Positions 1-9,938 of a DNA stretch of 64,000 nt are shown in pieces (position 1 is the first letter of the stretch; each line of letters begins with the position of its first letter). The stretch is from NCBI GenBank assembly GCA_027922465.2, contig BQMF02000213.1, forward strand, positions 124,001 to 188,000, written 5' to 3'. Source of the DNA: Turritopsis dohrnii. Taxonomy: Eukaryota > Cnidaria > Hydrozoa > Anthoathecata > Oceaniidae. A program made the translations under genes and the position numbers. The notes beneath the pieces were generated by a model that had not been told where the DNA came from, did not search any database, and worked only from the letters and a program-made list of their open reading frames with translations.

Positions 1-499
1 TAATCATGACGTTGATGGTTTTGGGAAGAACAGACTATATATCATTTCAAAAATTCATTAATGGTTGCTGTATAATGTAACTTCCGCACGAAAGAAACAC
101 AGTTGGAAGGTATCAATATGTTTTCAATTCACATTTTGTAATGTTATTCAATGTTTGGTTTCGTATGTCGTATGTGTTATATATTGCCATTTTTTTACAT
201 TAAAGTTACTTCTCTTCTGCGTATAAATATATTATTCTGAGCCATGTTGCAATTTGTTTCTGTTTTTAATCTTCTGAATGTAATAACAAATTAGTGCCTG
301 AAAAGAAACTTTTACAGGAGTTAAATTCTGCGACACAACGCATACTGAACAAGGGTGGCGAGCGACGCCGCCTGGGATGTTTTTGAGTTGTTATTCTATG
401 ATTTATTTTTTCGTCATGGGGTACGTACACGGGAATGGTGGATTTGACCTAATGTTTTCGAAGTTAAGTTCGGTAAAAAGTTTTTACCCGGGATACTAG
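1..499 (+). mobile_element. Non-autonomous Helitron, 3' part (cut by window start)
   Basis: This stretch is closely similar to 61650-62144, the 3' part of a complete 2.5 kb Helitron in the same window. It ends with the expected signals: a perfect 8-bp hairpin, GGTAAAAA (472-479) and TTTTTACC (481-488), followed by CGGGATA and the terminal CTAG (496-499), with a host T next. No coding potential is visible. A second GC-rich hairpin (GGCGAGCGACGCCGCC-like, about 355-375) lies inside, as in the other copy. The 5' end is outside the window. Confidence 0.8.
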
Positions 500-3400
500 T
501 CTATTATATAATGTTTGCGGAGTGGGTGCGTGTAATCACCCGTTCGCCAGTGAAAATATGGAATGTGTGAAAGCCGGATTTTCATTCGACAAAGAGAAAC
601 CGAGCGAGTTAAATTCGTAACTGTGTGCGTGAATGCGTATCCATATCAAACCAAATGAATGTTACTTTTGTTGGCAAAATAATTAATGCAATGTAAACCT
701 ATCAATACAATGAATGTACTTTTGAGTTATATTGCTATCAAAAATACTCCCGTATATTATTTCAAATGTCGAAATTTTACCAAACCGTACTCCCGCCTCG
801 TTTTGATGTGGTAATTTGATGAAAATTACACAATTAACCCATAGCAACTTTCATGTATGAAGAACTTATTATCAAGTATATAACTAGCATATCAAAATAT
901 AAATAGTCAAAATGTGGTTGGGTTTAATAGTCTGATAGTGTTTTTTTTTAAGAATTTGATAATGTGAATGTGAGATGGAGATGGAAAACAGAAGGAATAA
1001 CAAAATAAAATAAAATACTTTATGAATCAATAATTTTCAGTTCTTTCATACATAAGTACATATTCAAAAAATTTTGACACTCACAGTTGTAAAAGTATCC
1101 TGCGTAAATAGTAGATATACACACTCAAATATTATCAATAAAGAAGACCGGGAAGTTGAAACCAACAAGAAATACAACAGGCATATTCCAAACTTTTTTC
1201 CAAAAATGTTTACATTAACCCAGAGATGACAATCAACATTCAGTTCATTGAAACTTTTAAAGTCAAAGAAAACTCAATTTAAAACATGCTTTAATGTGTC
1301 GTTCCTTTCAAATGAATTACCACTGAAGATATCTTTGAATGAATGCCATGGCGTCCTGCATGTTTTTGGTCCCCCCATTTGGAGCTGAAATCCCCCACTT
1401 GGTCTCCCCCCCCCCCCCCCCCCCCCCCCCCTCATTAGTTAGTTAGCATTAGTTACTCCTATCTTTGGTTCAGCCCTTCCATTTCAAGTGTACGACATGT
1501 CCAACAATTATACATTTCCTCTTCATTCATACATTCATAATGTGATATATATACACCTGAAATAGTAAAACAACATATTAATTAATAAGAGCATAAAGTT
1601 TCCCATTCACAAAATGATAGTAATAAGTTATTAATGTGATTTTTCCTAAGTAAAATCATTTTATCTAATGATATAATATATTATATATTAGAATGAACTC
1701 AAGTAGTAACACAAAGGCGTACAGTTATAGAAACACCAATTTATTGATTAACTTTTCAGTTATCTAATTCATTTAAAGAATTTTGAAAATGACATTATCA
1801 TTAGAAAAAAACATGTTATAAAGTTTCACCTGGCCAAATGTTATAACTTCTAACGCTACAATGTAGTTGCTGTATATTGAATAGCAAATCAGACAATAAT
1901 TTTCTACCATTACAGGTAGGTAATGTTGCTTATAGTTTTTATTATAAAGCAGTTCAATTTGATAATAATAACTGTACAACAGTGTATAACCTGAAGATGT
2001 AAGAGATACTTACGAAAGGTTTCGTAAAATAAATTAATAATTGAATGTTCATGTTTTTATTATTAAAAAACTTATGGCAAATAAGATACCTAATAGATTG
2101 ATTATTTACCCAAAGTGACAGAGATTTTACCCTTTCAAATTCCATTATGATGTATGCTGTTTTGATTTTTGCTGAGTGGATTACATTAGAAATAATCAAG
2201 GTCAATTATTTTCTGTATATATATCCTACTACCACAAACAGAGGTAAAGCCTAATACGCTTCATTTTCAACTAGCCTTAAGAATTCAAAATCTCTAAGAA
2301 CCAATTAACAAAATTTTGTGGGTGTAAAAGTGGTCTCATTGCATGCAAATGATGTTGTGTTGACTAGTTCGGTCTGTTGTGTGGAAATAAACTCTTTCTT
2401 GTGCCAGTGGTTCAAAAAACACAAAAGGCTAAATAAAAAAAGCTGAAACGTAGAAGCAAAAGGAATGGTTAAGAAATACGTATGGATCATATGGATATTC
2501 CTAGCTATACTACTAGCATACAACACAGCTGTTAAGCACATTGATGCTCAGTCAACAAATAATTTTAGTGTGCTTTAAAAAGTATAGAAACCTTACTTCT
2601 AGAATATAAGAGATTGTCAAAAAGGTCAACAAACAATCTATTCTCATCCTCAACTTACATTGAAGGTGTTGGTTTCCCAGAAACAAACCTCAAGGCAAAG
2701 CCTTCCCGGGGAAAGGGGAAAAATGTCTACTTAACTCTCACTAAGAATGACAACTTTGCACTTTGGTAAGCAGTCCATGTACCGTAGAAACGGGAAAATT
2801 TGCCTAAAAGCCATACTTTGAAAATTTTTTTGCTCGCGCATTGAAAGTGTTATCTGAGTGAATTCTACTTGGGAAATCTGATGTAAGTGAGCCAAATTGC
2901 ACTTTTTGTATGACCCTGCAGGAGGTTTCATCGAGTTACGGCAGCCGAAATGCATCTCTCTGTTAGTATTTTGATGACAATACTTGATCTTGCCAAATGA
3001 GCTCCGTTCCGCTAAAAAGCTACACTCCGCAAAAACAAAGTACTCGTATATTGATGCTAAATAACTCACTAAATCACAAAATCACATTGATATTGAAAGA
3101 TTTGATCACAGAAGTTATATATTCAATTATTTATTTTCATAATCTTTGCTGAAAACACTTTCTTCGGCAGCCATTTTTTGAGTATGATGAAAATAGTAAA
3201 TGCGCCAGGATTACTCTCGCGGATACCTCATTACGTCATAAAGTGTAAGACGAAGACCGAGGAAAGAGGAAAAACATAGCAAAACAAATATTTTCAAGAC
3301 GTTTATTAAAATCAATGTTTGACCCCCGTTTATTTACTTCAGCTAATCTTTAATAAATAGTGTACACAACATTTTAGTCGATCTTTCTGCTTTTAAACAT
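500..3400. other. AT-rich non-coding stretch with a 26-bp C run
   Basis: I see no supported gene here. The short open frames at 1773-3069 have no recognisable motifs. A run of 26 C lies at 1406-1431 beside shorter C runs (about 1372 and 1392). The same style of C-rich spacer occurs in the MITE at 28364-28927, so this may be a decayed relative. Position 500 starts TCTATTATATAATG directly after the Helitron end; it could be the 5' end of another Helitron, but this is not established. Confidence 0.4.
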
Positions 3401-3418
3401 CTTTTTTTACATTTCACG

Positions 3419-4078
3419 ATGGCCTGGTGTGCAGCAGTTGGTTGCACAAATTATAAGAGGAAAAATAAAGAACTTACTTTTTTTAAATTACCAAATGATG
3501 AAAAACGCGCCACTGTGTGGAAAACGAAAATTCAGCGTCAAGATCTTCCCAAATCCGGATCGATTTTTCTCTGTGAAAACCATTTCGAAGACAAATATTT
3601 CGATATGTCTGTGGAAATCCAAAATCGCTAACTAGCAGGTATGTAATGTTAGAAGTGTAAAGAAGTGTTTCTGTGGGAACTCAAACAGACAGCTTGGAGT
3701 TGAAGGTACTGAGTCAGGAAACACAAGCCAACTTAAAGGTACTGATAAACTCGTTTCAAGAGTAAAAAAGTGAACCTTTTTATGAATATTGTATCAATCT
3801 TGTGAAATTTGAATTTTAACCACCTTCGAAATCGAAGCATTCACAAACAATATCAAAAAAATATTAAATCAAAGTGTGGGCTGCAATTTAACGACAGAAG
3901 GTGTATGCAATTGGGCTGTTTCAATGGCGCTGTGAATCCCATGAGTGTGAAAAGCTTCTGTTTTTTCAACATTATTTTAGATGCAGGCCATCCTATGTTA
4001 TCCGACGATATGAAGAAAAAGATTGAAACACTCGCCGAGTTATTAGGATTGCCTTCTTTACCCAATACCATCGAGTAA
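3419..4078 (+). pseudogene. THAP-domain protein fragment
   Basis: The frame starting at 3419 (ATG after an ACG context) encodes a THAP zinc finger: C-x4-C near the N-terminus (CAAVGC), the conserved Trp in VWKTK, and the C-x2-H pair in LCENHF, about 70 residues in all. THAP domains bind DNA and occur in P-element and Kolobok transposases and in host regulators. The frame stops at 3629-3631, soon after the domain. A second open stretch (3809-4078) carries a low-complexity tail and may be a downstream exon, but its link is not shown. No transposase core follows, so this is a truncated or decayed THAP gene. It converges on the SWIM/YqaJ pseudogene to its right. Confidence 0.7.
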
Positions 4079-4139
4079 AATGTTTTCATTGTTTCTGAAC
4101 TTTATTACAATTATCAGTTTTTTAGAAGAAACAAAACGA

Positions 4140-4592
4140 AACTAAGTCCGAATAGATTCATTGCGATGAAAAATCCTGGATCAGATTCAAACAAACACAA
4201 CAAGAAATTTTATAAAACTAATATTTCGATTTACAACGAAATCATCATCAGAGTGTTGTTACAGAAAGCTATCAAACGAATTTAAAATAAGCACAATTCC
4301 CTAGAGGCCACGAGTCCGGAGTTAAAAGTTGGACGAGTCTGTTTAATGTATAAAGCTTCTTTTATCAGTAATATGCTCCAATTATCACTTTTATCAATGA
4401 CACGTATGTTCTGCTTTACTAAGTTGATATGTGACGAGCGGATATCATTCGCTTCATTAGATGATTTCACGTTATGGAATAACTCATCATGGAAGTTCAA
4501 AATTCCATTGATATGATTTACACCTACACAATTATCAATATGTTTGCGGACAGCACTATTTCCATCAAACCAAGCATGTTCAGAAATTTTGC
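4140..4592 (-). mobile_element. Penelope-like retroelement, 3' fragment (GIY-YIG tail)
   Basis: Read on the - strand, the last 100 or so residues of the open frame at 4282-4758 look like the C-terminal endonuclease of a Penelope-like element. It has KISEHAWFDGNSAVRKHI, an Asn-Trp followed by an E-A-x-x-I-K helix (ILLIKEALYIK), then a Pro/Asn motif and an ending of ASRELCLF type, which is typical of that family. The 3' flank carries CTGATGA, a 5-bp stem and GAAA (see 4224-4251), as expected for Penelope 3' ends. No reverse transcriptase remains. The fragment joins the YqaJ-like sequence at about 4592, so the element is 5' truncated and landed in, or fused to, that gene. Confidence 0.7.
4224..4251 (-). 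ncRNA. Hammerhead-ribozyme-like core in the Penelope 3' end
   Basis: On the - strand: CTGATGA (4245-4251), then stem II GATTT (4239-4243) pairing with AAATC (4228-4232), then GAAA (4224-4227). This order is the conserved core of hammerhead ribozymes, which are documented in Penelope-like retroelements. Stem I may form between AACAACAC upstream and GTGTTTGTT downstream with a bulge. I could not define stem III or a cleavage site, so activity is unproven. Confidence 0.45.
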
Positions 4593-5819
4593 CATGTTTG
4601 GTTGCCTTAGTTTCCACTTGCTTCTCATATGCCATAAGTGATTTGACTGTTGAATTTGAAGGCATTGTAGTATCCATAACAAATCCTTTTTTACAATTTG
4701 AAGCGGTAATGCGACCTGCTCTGTACAAAAACCACTTCTCTGATAGGCTTTGTGTCATGGTAATTTTTGTTAGATTTTGGTATTGTTCGTTTGTTGTGTT
4801 ACTTATATAAGATTCATATTTTTTTTTGTAATTTTTTCTAGTTCATATTTATCTGTAATGTTGGTTGTAGATGGATCAAAAAATGATGTCAACAATTCAG
4901 GAATCGTGGTCAACTCTGTTTCATCAGCTGTATCAGTTTCTTCAGAGTCTCTCTCTATTTCCCATAAGCTAACACTTGTAAGCACTACTGCTTCAGGTAT
5001 GGCCTCTCTTAATGATGTCAGCAAACTTCTCTGTTTTTCTGTGCAAAACTTCACAGGATCTGCTGTCGTATAACCTGAAAGCGTCCCTTGGTTGGTCAAC
5101 ATTCGGCAACGTATCTCCCTTCTTGGGTCTCCTGAAGTTTATTGATTTCAAAGGTGCTGGATTGGCTTTTCTTCTCGATTTCTTCCATTCGCAAAGCTGG
5201 TTAGTACATGCCACTTTGTTCAACTCCATTAATGTGCATGCTTGCAACTTGAATAGCAAAGCAGCAACGTGACTGCAAACTGATCCAAGTCTGAAAAAAA
5301 GGGTTGTGAACAAATATTATGTTTAACTTTATCTATCCCGTTACTAATCCCATGATTTTCATTAAACTAAACATACCCGGCCATGCAGCTGCAGTTAGCC
5401 CATAAGATCCACCCGTCTAAATGTATCATTACCCATACATCGTATAAATCTTCCTTTTTGCCCTGACGTTGACTAGGTAAAACTTGAGTTTTGATACAAA
5501 AGAAGTTTTTATCTACATCATGATAGAAAACATCTTGGACATGTCCAGAAATCAAAAAATTGTATGCTTCCAACAACTTATAAGCTCTTAAGTTCTCTTT
5601 TGTAAATTCGCTTGGAGTTTCGATAAGATAATTATAAATGTCAGGATACGTAACATCAGGTAATCGAGTAACATCATCCTCCCAACTGATAAGTGCGTGT
5701 GGGTCCGGGAGAATAGTGCCATCTGACAGTGTCAATTTCTTTTTGTATTGCGTTTTATCATTTTCATCAAGAATTTGATAATACTTTGATTCATTCACCC
5801 ACACGTTTTCCTGACTCAT
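4593..5819 (-). pseudogene. SWIM zinc finger / YqaJ-type exonuclease pseudogene
   Basis: Exon 1 runs 5819-5377 (start ATG at 5819; donor GTATGT at 5376) and exon 2 starts at 5290 (acceptor TTTTTTTCAG). Spliced together they give a textbook SWIM finger: C-x-C before the junction and C-x-H after it (CSCMAG then LGSVCSH). SWIM domains bind DNA or protein. Further on, the frame shifts near 5095 and again near 4800 before a segment with EKWFLYRAGRITASN (4758 downward), the N-terminal motif of the YqaJ viral recombinase/exonuclease family. The domain is cut off before its catalytic acidic residues by the Penelope tail. SWIM plus YqaJ proteins are multi-copy in several invertebrates and look transposon-associated. 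The frameshifts and lost active site make this copy non-functional. Confidence 0.65.
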
Positions 5820-6165
5820 CTTGTGAAACTGAAGCAGAGAATAAAATTAATAAAAAATAAGACGCATGAGTAAAAACGAAACTGTGCCCTAGGGAATTGA
5901 ATAGAACGTAAATCGAGCATTTTATAAATCGATAGAAGTTTCTTTATTTATTTAGATAATTGTGGACGTTTTTTTGCAACATAGTTGGTTTTTGAGAATT
6001 TTTGGTTAGAAGAAACTTAAAAGAATGCACAGAGAGAGTTGCGCTGATAATGTTTTCAGTCGTATTTTGTTTACTTTTTGCCTCGCAAACCGCGTTAGGG
6101 ATTGGTAACGAAAATGTGACGTCATTTAACAACCGGTCTATACATTCAGGTTTGCATTTAGAGAT
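5820..6165. other. Non-coding spacer
   Basis: I see no supported gene or structured repeat in this stretch. It runs from the start of the SWIM/YqaJ pseudogene to the point where Helitron homology begins (about 6166), so it contains the 5' truncation breakpoint of that Helitron. Confidence 0.4.
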
Positions 6166-8077
6166 GCATTTAGCCCCATCTTAAAAGGTAAAAGATTACT
6201 TCAACAATATGCTGTGGATGGTTATTGCAAAATTGAATCTAATCGTTTGAACTTCATACGAATGAACCAGGCAGCTCTTCGTGTTGAACAATATCAAGGC
6301 CTAATTGATCATCTTGCCAATGTCGCAGAAAATCGTGGCCTTAATGCAGGCAGACCGGTTATTCTACCTTCTTCATTTCAGGGTGGTCCAAGAGCCATGC
6401 AACAAAATTATCAAGATGCTATGGCTATGGTCACTAAAAAGGGAAAACCAGATTTGTTTTGCACTTTCACGTGCAATCCCAAATGGCGAGAAATTACTGA
6501 AAACTTGGATAATGAGCCCGCACATTATCGACCTGACTTGGTTGCACGTGTTTTTAATTTGAAATTAAAATCACTTTTAGAGGATATTACTAAAAATGGT
6601 GTTTTGGGGAAAGCCATTTCTCACCTGTATGTTATTGAGTTTCAGAAACGTTCTTTACCTCATGCGCATATTCTTATACATTTAGCTCAAGAGGATAAAC
6701 TGCAGAATGCTGATGACATTGACAGCTTAATTTCTGCAGAAATGCCAGATCCTGAGCAGGAACCAGAACTTCATAACATCATCAGATCATGTATGATTCA
6801 TGGTCCCTGTGGAAATGCTAACCCTAATTCAGTCTGTATGGGAGATGACGGTAACTGCACAAAGAATTTTCCAAAGCCATTTTGTGATGCAACCCAAATG
6901 AATGCAAATGGGTATCCAATGTATCGCAGACGCAATGATGGCCGTACTGTCAGGGTCAAGAACGTTGAATTGGATAATCAATGGGTTGTTCCATACTGTC
7001 CATGGTTGTCAAAAAAGTACAATGCTCACATAAATTTGGAAGCATGTACCACAATAAGAAGTGTGAAATATCTCTTCAAATACGTTTACAAAGGACATGA
7101 TTGTGCCAATGTTGAGATTAATGAACGTCTGGAGCATCATGAAATTAAAACATTTCTGCATGCTCGATATGTCAGTGGATCCGAAGCATTGTGGAGAATT
7201 TTCGAGTTCTCCATGAATGATAAATCCCATACTATCAAACGCTTAGCTGTTCATTTACCTAATTGTCATCAGGTTTATTTTAGAGTTGGTGAGGAAGAGG
7301 CATCTGCTGAAGGGGCATTGAAAGATAGCCACCTAACAGCATGGTTTAAGCTGAATGTAGAAGATCCTGATGCTCAACAGTTTCTTTACTCAGATATTCC
7401 ATATCATTACGTCTTTCATGACAAAGACAAAAAATGGCAGAAACGAAAAAAAACATTGAAACCTATAGTGGCTCGGTTATACAATGCCCGGCCGACAGAA
7501 GGAGAACGTTTCTTCCTTCCAGTTTTGTTGTTGCACGTTCCAGGTACTACATCATTTGAGTATCTACGCACATTTGGTGAAGTACTTTATGACACATTTC
7601 GTGAAGCATGTATTGCCAGACATCTTCTGCAAGATGACGAAGAGTGGCACAATACATTGGAAGAGGCATCAACATTTCAAATGCCCCAACAGTTGAGACA
7701 ACTGTTTGTCACTATTTTGACTCACTGCGAGCCCTCAAACCCTCTTGAGTTGTGGAATACATTCAAGGAGCATCTGTGTGAGGACTACACTCGAACATTG
7801 GCTGTTGCTCAAGCAGAGCAAAGGGCTTTGGGAGATATTGATAATGTCCTGTAACAATTTGGTACGTCATTAATACAATTTAATCTTCCAGAGTTGGTTC
7901 AGCAGATCCCTGAGGAAAAAATCGATGTGAATGTTTACATTGACAGGGCCCAGCAGGTAAGGCCTCAGCTTAATGAACAGCAGTTAGCTGTGGCAGATGC
8001 GATTTTGTCCGCTGTTTCAAATGTGCGAATGGATGGACCAGCTGGCACAGGTAAAACTTTTACATACAACTATGTTA
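6166..8077 (+). pseudogene. Helitron Rep-helicase, first part (copy 1, 5' truncated)
   Basis: Homology to the second Helitron in this window starts in the middle of the gene (PILKGKR at 6175). The frame holds the rolling-circle Rep domain: the HUH-type motif LPHAHILIHL (about 6656-6685) and the two-tyrosine motif YLFKYVYKGHD (about 7066-7100). Rep nicks DNA with these residues during rolling-circle-like transposition. A stop codon (TAA, 7852-7854) replaces the Lys codon of copy 2. Downstream the frame continues into the helicase and reaches the Walker A motif GPAGTGKTFT (about 8038-8065), where a 12.3 kb element interrupts it. A short deletion just before Walker A removes about 13 residues present in copy 2. 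The gene resumes at 20414. The N-terminal zinc-finger region is missing. Confidence 0.93.
8071..8077. repeat. Target-site duplication, left (TATGTTA)
   Basis: TATGTTA here and TATGGTTA at 20406-20413 flank the inserted element. The uninterrupted Helitron copy 2 reads CTACGTTATAGC at this point, so only one copy is ancestral. The one-base difference suggests a later indel. Zisupton/KDZ elements typically duplicate 8 bp. Confidence 0.7.
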
Positions 8078-8083
8078 GAGGTT

Positions 8084-8108
8084 GTTCGTCTCACAAATCC
8101 TGCACAGT
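8084..8108 (+). repeat. Terminal inverted repeat, left end of KDZ element
   Basis: GTTCG-TC-TCACAAATCCTGCACAGT. It matches the right end on the opposite strand at 23 of 25 positions. Confidence 0.8.
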
Positions 8109-8752
8109 ATAATTTTAGTAAATGACATCATTGAGTGTCCATATATGGTGAGCGTCGAACGTGCAGCTCAAAATGGTAGGCTCAGTTGTGATGGAATCTG
8201 CCGGCTGACCCCTGCTCTGTGAATTCATACATGTAATAGGCAATCGTTTTAATTACAGCCAATGCCATATTTGCAGAAGAAAAGGAGGTGTTGTTAAGTT
8301 GTGACTTCATTTATCAGCTGGTTTCAAATCTAGCGTAGGTTTTCTAAGCAGCAGGAGGAGGGATGCTCTGCTGGCGGCCCCCCAGCTAATAAATATAAGC
8401 TGCTGCTGACCCGTCAGGTGGAAAATAGTTAGTTAAATTGTCATCCTTTGTACAGCTGCACCACCTGATTTTAGTGTCACAGCAGCAGTCAGTGGGGGGA
8501 TTGGCTACATCACTTTCCGTCTACTCTCCGTTAGTGTAGTGGAACCAACCGGTCAAACCTCTCTTTTATTTTATTCGGATAGTGTAGAACCGGTTCTACT
8601 ACCATTTTTTTGGTCCCTTGATTTATTCATATCAGTGGAACTTTATGGAAATGTTCTTTTGTCCCTGTTTTCAATTATTCATGAATTCCTTGTTCTCCTG
8701 AGATTTCAGATAAGAGAGAAGTTTTTGATTAGTGGAACTTTTTTTCGGTTTC
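8109..8752. other. Non-coding subterminal region of KDZ element
   Basis: No supported gene. CAG/GCTGCTG-rich words occur around 8340-8500. A frame of 87 codons at 8539-8802 has no recognisable motif and runs into the repeat that follows, so I do not call it. Confidence 0.35.
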
Positions 8753-9938
8753 TTAGGGGCCACTCCCAGTCAGGGACAACCGTAAATAGAAATATCCCGT
8801 AATTACGGGATACATCCCGCAATTAAAGGAATTTTGTTTGTTTTGAATCTAATGGTGAACACACTTCATTTCTATTGAAGTTTTGTAATTTGTCAGTCAT
8901 GTAATCTTTGGCAAATAAATTGAAATTGATTGATTGATTGACTTCCCCTGCAAGACTTTTTATCTTAAACCTTAGGGAATTTTTCGACATTTTAATGCGG
9001 TGATGTGTGACCTTTCCGCGGCAACTTTTCTAAAATCAGCAATTTTCTAGTAGTGGTAAATTAAAATGGTGAGTACTCTGGATTTCTTAATGTTACGAGT
9101 GTCAAATAGCTCGTCATAAGACCACTGATCATGATTTATGCAAGCACAAGTTCTTTTAAATCTGCCATTGTCACATCTAATTGGGCTGATTTTTTGTGTT
9201 CGTGTAATTACAGTATGCGCACCATTATGGTCATCGCGTAATTACAGTATGTATAATACAATTCACATCCCGTAATCCCTGTATTGACGGTTGTCCCTGA
9301 CTGACTCCCATATCATATCGATTTTTCCCACTCTTACATCGCAATGACGCGACTGGGTGGGTGGGTTAGCTCCAGTGTGACGCTTATCCTTATAGACTGA
9401 AGTCGTAAATATTGATTGGCCTTTTAAATAATTCGAAAAAAGTATTTTCATAGAACCTTATTGACAAAATTCCCAAACATCATCAACCTGAATATTTAAA
9501 ATGAGCTGTACAAGAACATGCAAACCCTAGGCTACCTTTATGATACCCAACAGTTTCGCCATAACGCCCGAACGGTAAGCCCGGGCTCCGTCCATGATCG
9601 GATCGCAGTGAACAAAAACAGCAATTTCGATTGGTGCTTTCTGCACTTTCTTCTAAACATGCTTAATCGGTATTATTGCAGAAGATGGTAAAATGTGGCA
9701 TGGGAAAAAATCGTGAGAAAAAAGAATATATATGGTACATAGCTAGATTACGGGAAAAGCGAAGAAGGCGAGTGATTTGAAGGAAGGAATCTATTTTTAA
9801 GAAAAATTTTAGTTTCATCAATTTTAAGATTTTTAAGAAGGATATGACGCGAAGGCTACTGGGTGGGTGGGTTATGGAATTAGCGTCATTATGACACGAA
9901 GGGTGGGAAAAAATCGATATGTGAGTGGCCCCTTAGAG
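8753..9938. mobile_element. Inverted-repeat element carrying a nested MITE
   Basis: The words TTAGGGGCCACTC and, after the inner MITE, CATATCGATTTTTCCCAC, GACGC and GGGTGGGTGGGTTA (to about 9372) reappear in reverse complement at about 9843-9938 (GGGTGGGTGGGTTA, GGGTGGGAAAAAATCGATATG, GAGTGGCCCCTTAG). The arms are about 95 bp and degenerate. There is no coding region. The left arm is split by the inner MITE, so this element is older than that MITE. Confidence 0.65.
8767..9303. mobile_element. MITE with CAGTCAGGGACAACCGT inverted ends
   Basis: The left end, CAGTCAGGGACAACCGT, is matched by its exact reverse complement at the right end (9287-9303). Secondary inverted words (CCCGTAATTACGGG at the left, ATCCCGTAAT at the right) lie just inside. 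ACTCC flanks both sides (8762-8766 and 9304-9308) as a probable short target duplication. About 537 bp, non-coding. It interrupts the left arm of the surrounding inverted-repeat element. Confidence 0.75.

Noticed and set aside
1773..3069. Four - strand open frames of 68-112 codons
   Set aside because: No motif, AT-rich composition, no splice structure that links them, and no counterpart elsewhere in the window.
4993..5272. + strand frames over the SWIM/YqaJ region
   Set aside because: They are shadows of the - strand gene, whose SWIM finger is clear after splicing.
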